A stretch of DNA of 64,000 bases from an uncultured Ruminococcus sp. Lineage in GTDB: Bacteria; Bacillota; Clostridia; Oscillospirales; Ruminococcaceae. Where the stretch lies: positions 103,431 through 167,430 of the forward strand of contig CAJTWE010000002.1 in NCBI GenBank assembly GCA_910579955.1. Reading direction: 5' to 3'. Below the pieces are notes generated by a model. It saw nothing but the letters and a program-made list of their open reading frames with translations. It was not told where the DNA came from and did no database searches. Positions 44,486 through 52,703 of the stretch are shown in pieces (positions within the stretch are counted from its first letter, which is position 1; each line of letters begins with the position of its first letter). The position numbers and the translations under genes were made by a program.

Positions 44486-44977
44486 TCAAGGTAATATTAT
44501 AGGCTTGATATTATGTTCTTGGCAGTATTCTATCGCTCCTCCCCATTCAGTTTCAAACTCTTCTTCAGTGATATCATAGTAATCTGCTTCATTTTTGGCA
44601 AATTCTCCCCATGTATAATACTCAGATATGGTTGGGAAAGAACAATCAGATAAAAAAGTGCCATTAAATTCAAGTTTTTTGTCAGCATAACCGTAATCGC
44701 CATTAGGAAACACTTCGACTGCACGTTCTTCATAACTTTGAGCATCCAATTTACAAAAATGAATCAATGCATCATTATTATCTAGATAACCTTTATATAC
44801 TAATTTTCTATATTTACACTTTTTCATATCAATATCATCCAAAACTCCTTCGTACTCATCAAGAAGTTGTTGTGTAGCCTCTTCATTAGAAATGCCATTT
44901 TGTAATTTTTCTTTGTATGATGTACGCACATCTTCTGCTATATCATTTTGATTTAACTTAACGCCCCATGTGCCCAT
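44486..44977 (-). CDS. Chimeric gene: DUF4259-like head joined to DUF6881-like protein
   Basis: 163 residues. Residues 1-50 are nearly identical to the first 50 residues of the protein at 46.0 kb (two substitutions). From Met51 the sequence is unrelated: YRKLVYKGYLDNNDALIHF, ERAVEVFPNGDYGYAD and a closing ITEEEFETEWGGAIEY, which fits DUF6881, a small putative immunity family. The join falls exactly before Met51, the likely old start codon of the second gene. The head and its ribosome site may simply supply expression. Confidence 0.7.
   Translation of the reverse strand: MGTWGVKLNQNDIAEDVRTSYKEKLQNGISNEEATQQLLDEYEGVLDDIDMKKCKYRKLVYKGYLDNNDALIHFCKLDAQSYEERAVEVFPNGDYGYADKKLEFNGTFLSDCSFPTISEYYTWGEFAKNEADYYDITEEEFETEWGGAIEYCQEHNIKPIILP
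44828..44977. repeat. 150-bp direct repeat, copy A
   Basis: This block differs from 46707-46856 at only about 9 of 150 positions by eye. It encodes the shared DUF4259-like head and ends at the chimeric junction. Confidence 0.85.
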
Positions 44978-45022
44978 AGTGACCTCCTTTTTACTTTCGA
45001 TATACTTTATTCTGTAGATAAT

Positions 45023-45586
45023 TCAAATCAATTCATGTTCTATATCAGTTACTATACCGTTTAAATCATAGTAAATTTTCAGTGCATACCCATCAATCGT
45101 ATAATGAAACGAAACATTGTCAATATCGGTGCGTCCTGCATAAAGAAATGCATAATTTCCATTTTCATCGAATTTCATGACATCATCCAAAGTGTTGCCA
45201 ATATTTATAGCATTAAATTCCTCAAGCTGCCGTCTTGTATACACATTTTGACCAGAGGAATACACTCCGTTATCATCATAATATAGCATGATATATCCAT
45301 CGAAAGTTTTGTAAACTACTCTGTAAACCGAATTATTGCTGCGTAGTTTAATAAATTCAATTGGATATATTTTATTTAGTTCATCTAAGTTGTACTTTTT
45401 TGAATTGATATCCTCAAACATAGACTCACCATAATATATTTCTGATACTACATCAACCACATTTTTTGTTTCATTCAATGTTTGAATACTATCTTCTTTT
45501 TTTGCATTACATCCGCATAATAAAAACGTAATAACAATGATAAGTAGTTTAGTGAGTGATCGCAAATTAGATAATTTAACTGTCAT
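45023..45586 (-). CDS. Putative lipoprotein
   Basis: 187 residues. Basic N-terminus, hydrophobic stretch and lipobox LLCGC (Cys at about residue 25), so anchored outside the membrane. The mature part is a small mixed fold (YRVVYKTFDGYIMLYYDD; NVSFHYTIDGYALKIYYD). Not recognised; sits within the immunity-like array. Confidence 0.65.
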   Translation of the reverse strand: MTVKLSNLRSLTKLLIIVITFLLCGCNAKKEDSIQTLNETKNVVDVVSEIYYGESMFEDINSKKYNLDELNKIYPIEFIKLRSNNSVYRVVYKTFDGYIMLYYDDNGVYSSGQNVYTRRQLEEFNAINIGNTLDDVMKFDENGNYAFLYAGRTDIDNVSFHYTIDGYALKIYYDLNGIVTDIEHELI

Positions 45587-45607
45587 AATACTCCATTCTA
45601 TTTGTAG

Positions 45608-45910
45608 CTATATAAATTCAAATGATTCACAATAAAATGAAATTGCATCTTCTTCCATTTCCATTATTTTAAAATTTATGTTCTCTAGTTGCTGAAAACG
45701 AATATCACATGAAGCTATTACCATTTGATGCATTGAATTTAACGATTTAATTTTCAACATACTGATATTCTTAAACTTAATTCTCGAACATTCATTTTTA
45801 CCCATTAATTCAATTATCAAACAATTTTCTGAGGAGTCTATTTCAGTATCATCATATGTTAAATAAAATCTATTTAAAAATCCAATCTTTATTATAGAAA
45901 AGTCATTCAT
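45608..45910 (-). CDS. Small hypothetical protein, ~100 residues
   Basis: Beta-rich soluble protein (IIKIGFLNRFYLTYDD; CLIIELMG; SMHQMVIASCDIRF). GGAG ribosome site 21 bp after the preceding region ends. Not recognised, but size and surroundings fit an immunity protein. Confidence 0.55.
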   Translation of the reverse strand: MNDFSIIKIGFLNRFYLTYDDTEIDSSENCLIIELMGKNECSRIKFKNISMLKIKSLNSMHQMVIASCDIRFQQLENINFKIMEMEEDAISFYCESFEFI

Positions 45911-46037
45911 AATTTATATTCTCCTGATGCATGTAATGGATATTCATGATGTACCTATTTGTCAAAACACCAACATTTGCAACTTCCATTCTCAGTAAAG
46001 TTTCCTCTCACATTTCTCTTTAACTATAGACAAAAAC

Positions 46038-46856
46038 TCATTTGAAAATTTTGGCATAATCCTCAATCATTCTTTTTTCAAAAAATTTCCAAACAACCCC
46101 AAAAGCTTCTTCTACAAAATTTGCTCCATCATCATCGGGCCGATAGACCTGATAATTACCAAGATAGACCAAACTCTTAGGAACGGAACGTGATGAATTT
46201 GTTATTATCTCATATCCATAATCAAAATTTCCATCTTTTCTTTGCCAATTTGTACGTCTAATGCATCTACTGCGTTTTGATAAATCTGTAGAAAACTCAG
46301 GTGTATCTGACATCCAGCAACGAACTACAGGAAAAACCTCTCCAGTTTCTTCTCTCCATAGATGTTTTGCACCTACCTGCAATATGATATACTTTCCACT
46401 CAAACCAGATTCTTCTGCAAGTGAACTACTTAATGAATAAGCAAAAGCATCGCCAATTTCCCACGGACAAACATAGTACTGTTTTTTGGATATACGTTTT
46501 TCCGGCGGCTGGGGTGAGTTTAATTGCTCTTTCAATTGCTCCAATACTTTCCTTCGTGCGTCACCAAGCTTTTTAGACTCCTCATACCATAATTTCAGTT
46601 CCTCACCGGATTCAATCCATGATAGTGCTTGTTCTTTAACCCGTGGCAGCAGTCTTCCCAATTTCCATTGCTGGTCAGCAAGCACAAACCAAAAATTCGG
46701 TCCATCATCAATGTCATCAAGAATTCCTTCATACTCATCAAGAAGTTGTTGTGTAGCTTCTTCATTAGAAATGCCATTTTGTAATTTTTCTTTGTATGAT
46801 GCACGCACATCTTCTGCTATATCATTTTGATTTAGTTTAACGCCCCATGTGCCCAT
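46038..46856 (-). CDS. DUF4259-like protein, putative immunity protein (second copy)
   Basis: 272 residues. N-terminal MGTWGVKLNQNDIAEDVR motif and helical half (NFWFVLADQQWKLGRLL), then PWEIGDAFAYSL and LSGKYIILQVGAKHLW. Similar in layout to the protein at 42.9 kb. ATG at 46856 follows GGAGG. Its first 150 bp are duplicated at 44.9 kb as the head of the chimeric gene; this is probably the parent copy. Confidence 0.7.
   Translation of the reverse strand: MGTWGVKLNQNDIAEDVRASYKEKLQNGISNEEATQQLLDEYEGILDDIDDGPNFWFVLADQQWKLGRLLPRVKEQALSWIESGEELKLWYEESKKLGDARRKVLEQLKEQLNSPQPPEKRISKKQYYVCPWEIGDAFAYSLSSSLAEESGLSGKYIILQVGAKHLWREETGEVFPVVRCWMSDTPEFSTDLSKRSRCIRRTNWQRKDGNFDYGYEIITNSSRSVPKSLVYLGNYQVYRPDDDGANFVEEAFGVVWKFFEKRMIEDYAKIFK
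46707..46856. repeat. 150-bp direct repeat, copy B
   Basis: Parent copy of the block at 44828-44977; it continues here into the rest of the full-length DUF4259-like gene. Confidence 0.85.
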
Positions 46857-46908
46857 AGCAACCTCCATTTATTATAATTGATTCAGATGCTTTTTACTCA
46901 TAAAAACG

Positions 46909-46936
46909 AAAAAAAGCCCGATACTTCGGACTTTTT
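46909..46936 (-). terminator. Intrinsic terminator downstream of the Pycsar-like cluster
   Basis: AAAAAG.CCGA pairs with TCGG.CTTTTT (46926-46936); strong T-runs on either strand. Confidence 0.75.
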
Positions 46937-46944
46937 CTTCGTGT

Positions 46945-46990
46945 CATCTATTTTGTATGACTATGATGTCAAGCTCGTACAAAATAGATG
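46945..46990. repeat. Perfect 13-bp inverted repeat
   Basis: CATCTATTTTGTA (46945-46957) and TACAAAATAGATG (46978-46990) with a 20-bp loop, directly beside the terminator and about 110 bp from the end of the membrane-effector gene. Could be a second terminator stem or an integration-related site. Confidence 0.6.
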
Positions 46991-47103
46991 AATACAAAAA
47001 ATGACTGATTTTTTATTAATTGAGCGATATCATTGAAAAATAAAGACAAATTCCAAAGTAAAATTAGACTAAATAATTCAAATGACATTAAGCTTATCGT
47101 AAA

Positions 47104-47625
47104 CTACGCACATATCATAATGGTTACAAGCAAACTGCAAATTCCTAATAATAATATTTTAATTGTAGTATCAAAAAAATATATTTTTATTAATGCTACT
47201 GCAGCTGTTTCTTCTATTTGCTGTATCAAATCTTCTTCAAACTTGTTTAAATTGGTATCATTACAGTATGATTGTACGATAATATTTCTATATATATTAT
47301 CCATATACTTATAGAAAATACTCCCATAAAAAATGGTATTGGAAGAAGATTTGTATTTGTGATATCTACTTTTGGCACATTTTTTTACAAATTTACTATT
47401 ATTAAGAAAAGGAATCATAGAACATATCATTAAAATACAACATAAACTTAAAAAAATGACAATGCATACACTAACTGGAAACCATTGACTTTCAACATTA
47501 AAAGCATTAGATATAATGTTTTCTACAATTACAAGACAAATTGTTATAAAAGCAAGATTTTTAGCTTCTGCAAATACTAGCCATCTGTATATATCATCAT
47601 AAATATATTTTAATTTTTCTTTCAT
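47104..47625 (-). CDS. Three-helix membrane protein, PycTM-type (Pycsar effector-like)
   Basis: 173 residues. Three membrane helices at about residues 24-42, 50-72 and 153-172 flank a cytoplasmic loop with NTIFYGSIF (96-104) and EEDLIQQIEETA (130-141). Helix pattern, length, the FAEAKN motif before the first helix and the loop motifs match my recollection of the Pycsar membrane-effector family (DUF5706/PycTM). That family is triggered by cCMP or cUMP and depolarises the membrane. It follows the cyclase gene by 211 bp, a region with a 9-bp inverted repeat (47683-47706). GGAG ribosome site 7 bp before the ATG. Confidence 0.65.
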   Translation of the reverse strand: MKEKLKYIYDDIYRWLVFAEAKNLAFITICLVIVENIISNAFNVESQWFPVSVCIVIFLSLCCILMICSMIPFLNNSKFVKKCAKSRYHKYKSSSNTIFYGSIFYKYMDNIYRNIIVQSYCNDTNLNKFEEDLIQQIEETAAVALIKIYFFDTTIKILLLGICSLLVTIMICA

Positions 47626-47682
47626 TTCTTTACTCCGCTATTATTTACCTTAGTTTTCTAGTTTATAATAATTCCTCTATTT

Positions 47683-47706
47683 TAGACTTGAATAAAATCA
47701 AGTCTA
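47683..47706. repeat. 9-bp inverted repeat between cyclase and membrane-effector genes
   Basis: TAGACTTGA (47683-47691) and TCAAGTCTA (47698-47706) with a 6-nt loop and no T-run. It may set the ratio of effector to cyclase by RNA processing or partial termination, or be an operator. Confidence 0.45.
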
Positions 47707-47836
47707 ACTACTTTAAGATGTAGCAACTTACTGAACTGTTTCTTGATCTTATCCATATAAGGTTTTACTATATCAGCTTACTGTTTCATAAATATCCCTT
47801 ATATTATAAAATATAGAAAAATCAATAAAATTATAT

Positions 47837-49042
47837 TTATAAAAACTCATCAGAATTTTTTATATATGATTTTACATAATTCATAATATAATCATACATT
47901 TTATTATTTTTTTTGCTTACTAAATAATGTGGCATATCAGCCCTTCCCGTTCCATTGCCGCTTTCTGGCAAAACACTCAAATAAGGAGAATATAAACATA
48001 CCGAGTTATCTAAATCAGGATCAATAATCATTGCCGCTAAATTTGGATTATGTTTAAACTGATAAACCTTAAATTCCTTTGAAAATTCACTATTATTCGT
48101 TTTAAAAATTTTAAAGCGCATCATCGATGCTTTTAACTTTTCATCAGTTTTCTCTCCGCGCAATTCAACTAGTTGTTTTGAACCATCAGAATCTGGAGAT
48201 AACATACAACATATAAATTTTCCTCCTCTTTTCAACAAACGAATAACCGCATCACGATATGGAATAGGTCTCTCTGTAGAAAACAAATAATTAGAACAAG
48301 TGTTCAATGTAGTACCAAAATCAATAACTGTACTCTTTGCACAATCTATAAGTCTTGACTTATCTTTTTGACTTAATCTTTCAAGATAGCACTGACCCCA
48401 TTCCATTCTGTTAAATCCTTGCGATACTATCCAATTTAAAATAACGATATTAGAATCAACATTTGGAGTGAATAAATATACATCACGATTTTCAAATTTA
48501 CCAACTGGTACAAAGAAATTCCGTTCAACAATAGGCATAATATCAAATATTTCTTTAGATATTGAAATTGAATCTGGAGGTGTTACTTTTTCAAGATGAG
48601 ATCCCCAATTTATATCAATTGAATGAATAAAACCTTGTTGACCTTCAGTTGTAAATCTAATTGTACCTTTATGGACGGCAATTCGAATATGTAGTTCTCC
48701 ATTAATGTTTTCATTTTCAAATTCTGATTTTATATGTGGCAAATCTAGCTTAATAACACTATTTACAAATTTTAATGTTGTATTAAGAGCAGTTTCTTCG
48801 CTATTATCATAGATTGCAATCATACCACCATCACCAAGCCACGACCATACTATGGCAATCTCACACTTTTCCTTGGATACAATTCTATTTAAACGATCCT
48901 CTATTGTTTCATATAATAAATCAAATGCTTGAATTGAAACATCAATCGGATTACTCTTTACAATATTTGAATGCCCTGCAGCATCAATAAAAATAAAATA
49001 CACATTTTGATAAACGACACCAGGCTCGAATTTTTTCATCAT
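47837..49042 (-). CDS. Class III nucleotide cyclase with unknown C-terminal domain (PycC-like)
   Basis: 401 residues, soluble. The N-terminal class III cyclase domain (residues ~12-200) has both metal-binding aspartates, Asp20 in YFIFIDAAGHSN and Asp71 in SWLGDGGMIAIY, plus HIRIAVHKGTI and an Asn in SIDINWGSHLEK. Where class III cyclases usually have Arg four residues after that Asn, this one has His149. The C-terminal half (~residues 205-400) carries VIDFGTTLNTCSNYLF and GGKFICCMLSPDSDGS, an unrecognised sensor-like domain. Immediately upstream lies the fusion gene (13-bp gap). It likely makes a cyclic mononucleotide signal; product identity (cCMP, cUMP or a purine) is unknown. Confidence 0.75.
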   Translation of the reverse strand: MMKKFEPGVVYQNVYFIFIDAAGHSNIVKSNPIDVSIQAFDLLYETIEDRLNRIVSKEKCEIAIVWSWLGDGGMIAIYDNSEETALNTTLKFVNSVIKLDLPHIKSEFENENINGELHIRIAVHKGTIRFTTEGQQGFIHSIDINWGSHLEKVTPPDSISISKEIFDIMPIVERNFFVPVGKFENRDVYLFTPNVDSNIVILNWIVSQGFNRMEWGQCYLERLSQKDKSRLIDCAKSTVIDFGTTLNTCSNYLFSTERPIPYRDAVIRLLKRGGKFICCMLSPDSDGSKQLVELRGEKTDEKLKASMMRFKIFKTNNSEFSKEFKVYQFKHNPNLAAMIIDPDLDNSVCLYSPYLSVLPESGNGTGRADMPHYLVSKKNNKMYDYIMNYVKSYIKNSDEFL

Positions 49043-49055
49043 TACATTATCTCCC

Positions 49056-50186
49056 TCATATTTTTTTAGCTAATAGTCTTGTAATAGAATGAACATGATT
49101 TATATTGGTATTCGGGTGTATATCATCCAAATCATTATCAGTACTTTCAATTAATTCCCAACCACTATATAAATCAATATATTCTTGATGATTCAAAAGA
49201 CATGGAACAAAAGATTCTGAGTGTCCAGAGAGATTTTGTTTCCGATTATTAAATGCAGAGAGAACATTATATCCCCCCATTTTAGTCGACTTTTGGGCTT
49301 CACGTATCACGCCTACAATTTGTTCCTTATTATCCAAACAGTGCAATGAACCAGTTAATATAACTAAATCGTAATTATCATATAACAATTTTAACTTTCT
49401 AATATCTTCAACTTCCCATTTTACATCACTTGAAATATTTCGTGCCTGCTCAATTGAATAATATGAACAATCTACAGCAGTCACATCAAAACCATGCATT
49501 TGTACAAACATTGCATTTTTTCCATGTCCACAGCCTAAGTCAATGCATTTTAAATCCACACTAGATTTTTTGGTAATTAATTCCACTGCCTTCTTGACAT
49601 ATTGAGCAGGATTTTCACCCCAAAAATTTTTGGTGAATCTATATCCATCATCATAACCAGCATCAAATGCAAGTAAATTATCAACTATGTCTTGAATTTG
49701 ATATTCAGTAAGTTTGTTTTCTAAGATTTTTCCTCTATCCCACATCTTATTTAAATAGTCCACACATTCGGAAATTGAATAAAAAATGCAATTTGATAAT
49801 TCATATATAAAAGGATGAATCCACTCTTTCCCAAATGATTTCATTTTATGATAATAACTTTCAAGTGGTGAAATAGTATACACAGGAATTTTACTATATC
49901 TCGCAAAGAACATTTCAGCCCCTACTCCGATGCCTTTTTTAGTAACGGCATTAACTAATACTAAATCACTTGAAAGTAATTCTTTAAAATCAGTGATAAA
50001 CCTAGCCCTAGAATCAGTTAAATCAATTTCTAATTCATTTGGGTTGTGTATCGATACATTAAATTTTAAATTGTCTGACAGAAATTTAATGTCGTCATTG
50101 CTCCAAAAATTCAATTCATCTCTTGTATCAAGTCTTCCTTTTTTAACACTGCCGGATAAAAAAATTTTTATTGTATTATTATTCAT
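49056..50186 (-). CDS. Fusion of deoxyribosyltransferase-like domain and SAM-dependent methyltransferase
   Basis: 376 residues. Residues ~5-110 resemble nucleoside 2-deoxyribosyltransferases (IKIFLSGSVKKG, SSDLVLVNAVTKKGIGVGAE with the catalytic-type Glu91, ARYSKIPVYTI), enzymes that cleave N-glycosidic bonds of nucleosides. Residues ~170-375 are a class I methyltransferase (CIDLGCGHGKNAMF, VTAVDCSYYSIEQAR, LVILTGSLHCLD), TehB-like. The joint is a helical linker. It sits 2 bp after the P-loop gene and 13 bp before the cyclase, so the three are co-translated. I know of no named family for this fusion. Confidence 0.7.
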   Translation of the reverse strand: MNNNTIKIFLSGSVKKGRLDTRDELNFWSNDDIKFLSDNLKFNVSIHNPNELEIDLTDSRARFITDFKELLSSDLVLVNAVTKKGIGVGAEMFFARYSKIPVYTISPLESYYHKMKSFGKEWIHPFIYELSNCIFYSISECVDYLNKMWDRGKILENKLTEYQIQDIVDNLLAFDAGYDDGYRFTKNFWGENPAQYVKKAVELITKKSSVDLKCIDLGCGHGKNAMFVQMHGFDVTAVDCSYYSIEQARNISSDVKWEVEDIRKLKLLYDNYDLVILTGSLHCLDNKEQIVGVIREAQKSTKMGGYNVLSAFNNRKQNLSGHSESFVPCLLNHQEYIDLYSGWELIESTDNDLDDIHPNTNINHVHSITRLLAKKI

Positions 50187-50188
50187 CT

Positions 50189-50743
50189 TTAAGTCCTACT
50201 TTCCACATAATTAATTATCTCTTTAGCTCTATCCTCAATTGATGCACTAGATATTATGTAATATTTTTTATGAAATTGTTTTAATAAATTGATGATAATA
50301 CGGTTCAATTGTTCCTGTGTTTCAACCTTCTGCATAGAATCAGGTATAAGCCTAAAAACTCCCGTTGGAAAATAAACCAACTCGTCTATAAAATGCATAT
50401 AATACTGAGTTAGTTTCAACATTATATTTTCGTAAATCATTTCGTCATTTGTGCGGTGCAAGTAATAATATGCTAAATTATCAATTGGAGATCGATCAAG
50501 AATAATATTATTTTGATTACTGTTTTGTAATAATTTTAAACATGACCATTGGCTCATAATTATAGATTCATAAAACGCTATACCATACTTATCAACAAAT
50601 TCATATGGATTATAAAATCCTAATTTAGGCATTATCTCTCTAGTAGATTCACTTACATATAACCATTTAGGACGTAATTTTTTAATCCTATTAATAGTAC
50701 TAGTTTTGCCTACTCCATGAGATCCAATGATTGCCGCTATCAT
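50189..50743 (-). CDS. Small P-loop NTPase/kinase (AAA_28 or NadR-kinase-like)
   Basis: 184 residues. Walker A GSHGVGKTS (residues 7-15), a nucleotide-monophosphate-kinase style block ILDRSPIDNLAYYYL near residue 80, and a helical C-terminus. It looks like a compact nucleoside/nucleotide kinase (thymidylate-kinase or NadR-kinase fold), not an AAA+ ring ATPase. AAAGGGAG ribosome site. First gene of the Pycsar-like operon, 2 bp before the fusion gene. Confidence 0.75.
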   Translation of the reverse strand: MIAAIIGSHGVGKTSTINRIKKLRPKWLYVSESTREIMPKLGFYNPYEFVDKYGIAFYESIIMSQWSCLKLLQNSNQNNIILDRSPIDNLAYYYLHRTNDEMIYENIMLKLTQYYMHFIDELVYFPTGVFRLIPDSMQKVETQEQLNRIIINLLKQFHKKYYIISSASIEDRAKEIINYVESRT

Positions 50744-51004
50744 ATTTTCATTCTCCCTTTAGTAAAAAATGTAAAACTTATCAACATTCAATGATACATA
50801 TTTTAAAAGTATCTATAAATGATAATATACAATTATCCATTGTTAATAATAAAAAACACAACTTGAATCACTTTAATAACAACTATATTCTAACTTGTAT
50901 TTGATAAATTCATTTTAGCATATTTTCTTTATTTTGCAAACCACTTTGTTGAAATTCGTAGTTTTAATGTTGAAAAATAAAGTTTTTGAAGATTGACAAA
51001 TAGA

Positions 51005-51048
51005 AATAAGAGTCAATTTCGAATGCTGTGCATGAATTGACTCTTATT
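51005..51048 (-). terminator. Terminator after the DUF1703 gene
   Basis: AATAAGAGTCAATT (51005-51018) pairs perfectly with AATTGACTCTTATT (51035-51048). Together with the AT-rich 250 bp below it, this isolates the Pycsar-like cluster from the DUF1703 gene. Confidence 0.75.
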
Positions 51049-51050
51049 GT

Positions 51051-52631
51051 TTACTTTTTAATATTCTCTATCTTACAGAAATGCTTCTTATTATCTTCTT
51101 TAGAATCCCTATCATAATTGATTCCAACAAGCAGAATTTCTCCAGCATAATCTTGCAAGCATTCTGCATACTTTTTCTTCTTTATTTGATCAATTGCAGT
51201 TTCAGCAGATTTGTTCCACTTCAACTCTACAATAAATGCAGGTGTATTACAATTTTTCCTTGGCACAAAAACTAAATCTGCAAACCCATCGCCACCTGCA
51301 AGTTCTCGATATATCACATAATCTTTCTTTGCAGAATAATATGCAAGTGAAAGCACACAAGATAGTGAATTCTCATTGTTATACTGTATGATAGATGTGT
51401 TTTGACGATGAACCTCTTCTACAATCTCTGCAACTCTTTCTTCCTGCATTTGCAGTGTCGCTTGCAATAATTTATCTGACTGATGAATCGCTTCCATAAC
51501 TGGTTCCCATCCACCATCTTCAATGGAATTAATAAATTCTCTCTGTACTTCACTGTTTGGAATCCATACTGTTTGTGTATAAAAATCATACGTAAGATAA
51601 CCCAAATGAATAAGCAATGTTAAAACATCATCTGCACTATTGAACGTAGTCATATCATTCTGAAATTTATCTGGATTAACTGGAAGATGTTCTCCTGCAA
51701 TCAATTTTGTAACAAGCTCCTGCAATCCAAAGCGATCCATTTGAATATACTTCTTGAGAGATTCATATGTCTCTGTTTTTGTCCAATAGCTATCATAATC
51801 ATGGCTCATCATGGACATGACAACTGAACGTGGGTTATAAATCGACACACCTTTTAAGTCGTATCCATCATACCAACGCTTTGTTTCTTCAAAAGGCATA
51901 TCATACTGTTCACATAGCTCTTTCACTTCTTGTTCTGTAAATCCTGTAAACTCTGCTAAGAAAGACTGATTTGTCATAGAATATTCATCAAACATATTCA
52001 AAGCAGAGTGTTTTCCATATTTTTTGATTGGCAAGATTCCTGTCATATATACAAGTGCCGCATAAGACTGATTCTTTAATAAACCTCGCAAGAAAATCAG
52101 ATATGCCTCTTGTGCATTTTTATCATCCTTATATTCACGAAATATACAATCCCATTCATCAATAATAAAAATAAAAGGTACTTTGGTTGCATTAAATATG
52201 GTAGCAAGTGCTTTTGTTAATGTAAGTCGCCTTGGCATTTGAACATCTGGAAAAGCATAAAGCAGTTCATCCATTACATCTTCTTTGATAAACTGAATCA
52301 TATCATCAGCATTTTCTGCATCTTCTAAAAAATTAGGAATATTCAGATGAATCACGTTATATTTATTCAGATGTTCTGCAAAGCTTGGATGCTGTGAAAT
52401 TTTTAAATTCTGAAATAGTTCTCTTGAATCGCATCCACGACTATAGTATGCCACAAGCATATCTGCTGCCATAGACTTACCGAATCGTCTGGGACGACTT
52501 ACGCAAATATTTTTCTGTGATGTTCTTGTTTTTTTGTTCGTAAAAGCAATCAGCATACTCTTATCTACATAAATTTCTGAGTTCACTGCTTCCTGAAATG
52601 CATCATTTCCTGGATTCAAGTAAATCCCCAT
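51051..52631 (-). CDS. DUF1703 family AAA-ATPase with C-terminal PD-(D/E)XK nuclease-like domain
   Basis: 526 residues. The N-terminal ATPase has SRPRRFGKSMAADMLVAYY (Walker A-like GKS) and IFIIDEWDCIFR (Walker B). The C-terminal nuclease-like segment has GFADLVFVPRKN and FIVELKWNKSAETAIDQIKKKKY, the D-ExK pattern. This Clostridia-abundant family is often in many copies and associated with mobile DNA; its substrate is unknown. GGAGG 7 bp before the ATG. Confidence 0.88.
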   Translation of the reverse strand: MGIYLNPGNDAFQEAVNSEIYVDKSMLIAFTNKKTRTSQKNICVSRPRRFGKSMAADMLVAYYSRGCDSRELFQNLKISQHPSFAEHLNKYNVIHLNIPNFLEDAENADDMIQFIKEDVMDELLYAFPDVQMPRRLTLTKALATIFNATKVPFIFIIDEWDCIFREYKDDKNAQEAYLIFLRGLLKNQSYAALVYMTGILPIKKYGKHSALNMFDEYSMTNQSFLAEFTGFTEQEVKELCEQYDMPFEETKRWYDGYDLKGVSIYNPRSVVMSMMSHDYDSYWTKTETYESLKKYIQMDRFGLQELVTKLIAGEHLPVNPDKFQNDMTTFNSADDVLTLLIHLGYLTYDFYTQTVWIPNSEVQREFINSIEDGGWEPVMEAIHQSDKLLQATLQMQEERVAEIVEEVHRQNTSIIQYNNENSLSCVLSLAYYSAKKDYVIYRELAGGDGFADLVFVPRKNCNTPAFIVELKWNKSAETAIDQIKKKKYAECLQDYAGEILLVGINYDRDSKEDNKKHFCKIENIKK

Positions 52632-52703
52632 AAAAGCACCTCCATTCTAATCTTATTGTGTATACAAACAGTATACCATCTTTTCATCACAAATGCAAGT
52701 TTT

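Noticed and set aside
51051..52631. DUF1703 gene as a member of the Pycsar-like operon
   Set aside because: A perfect terminator hairpin (51005-51048) and about 250 bp of AT-rich non-coding DNA separate it from the P-loop gene, and the family is common outside defence loci.
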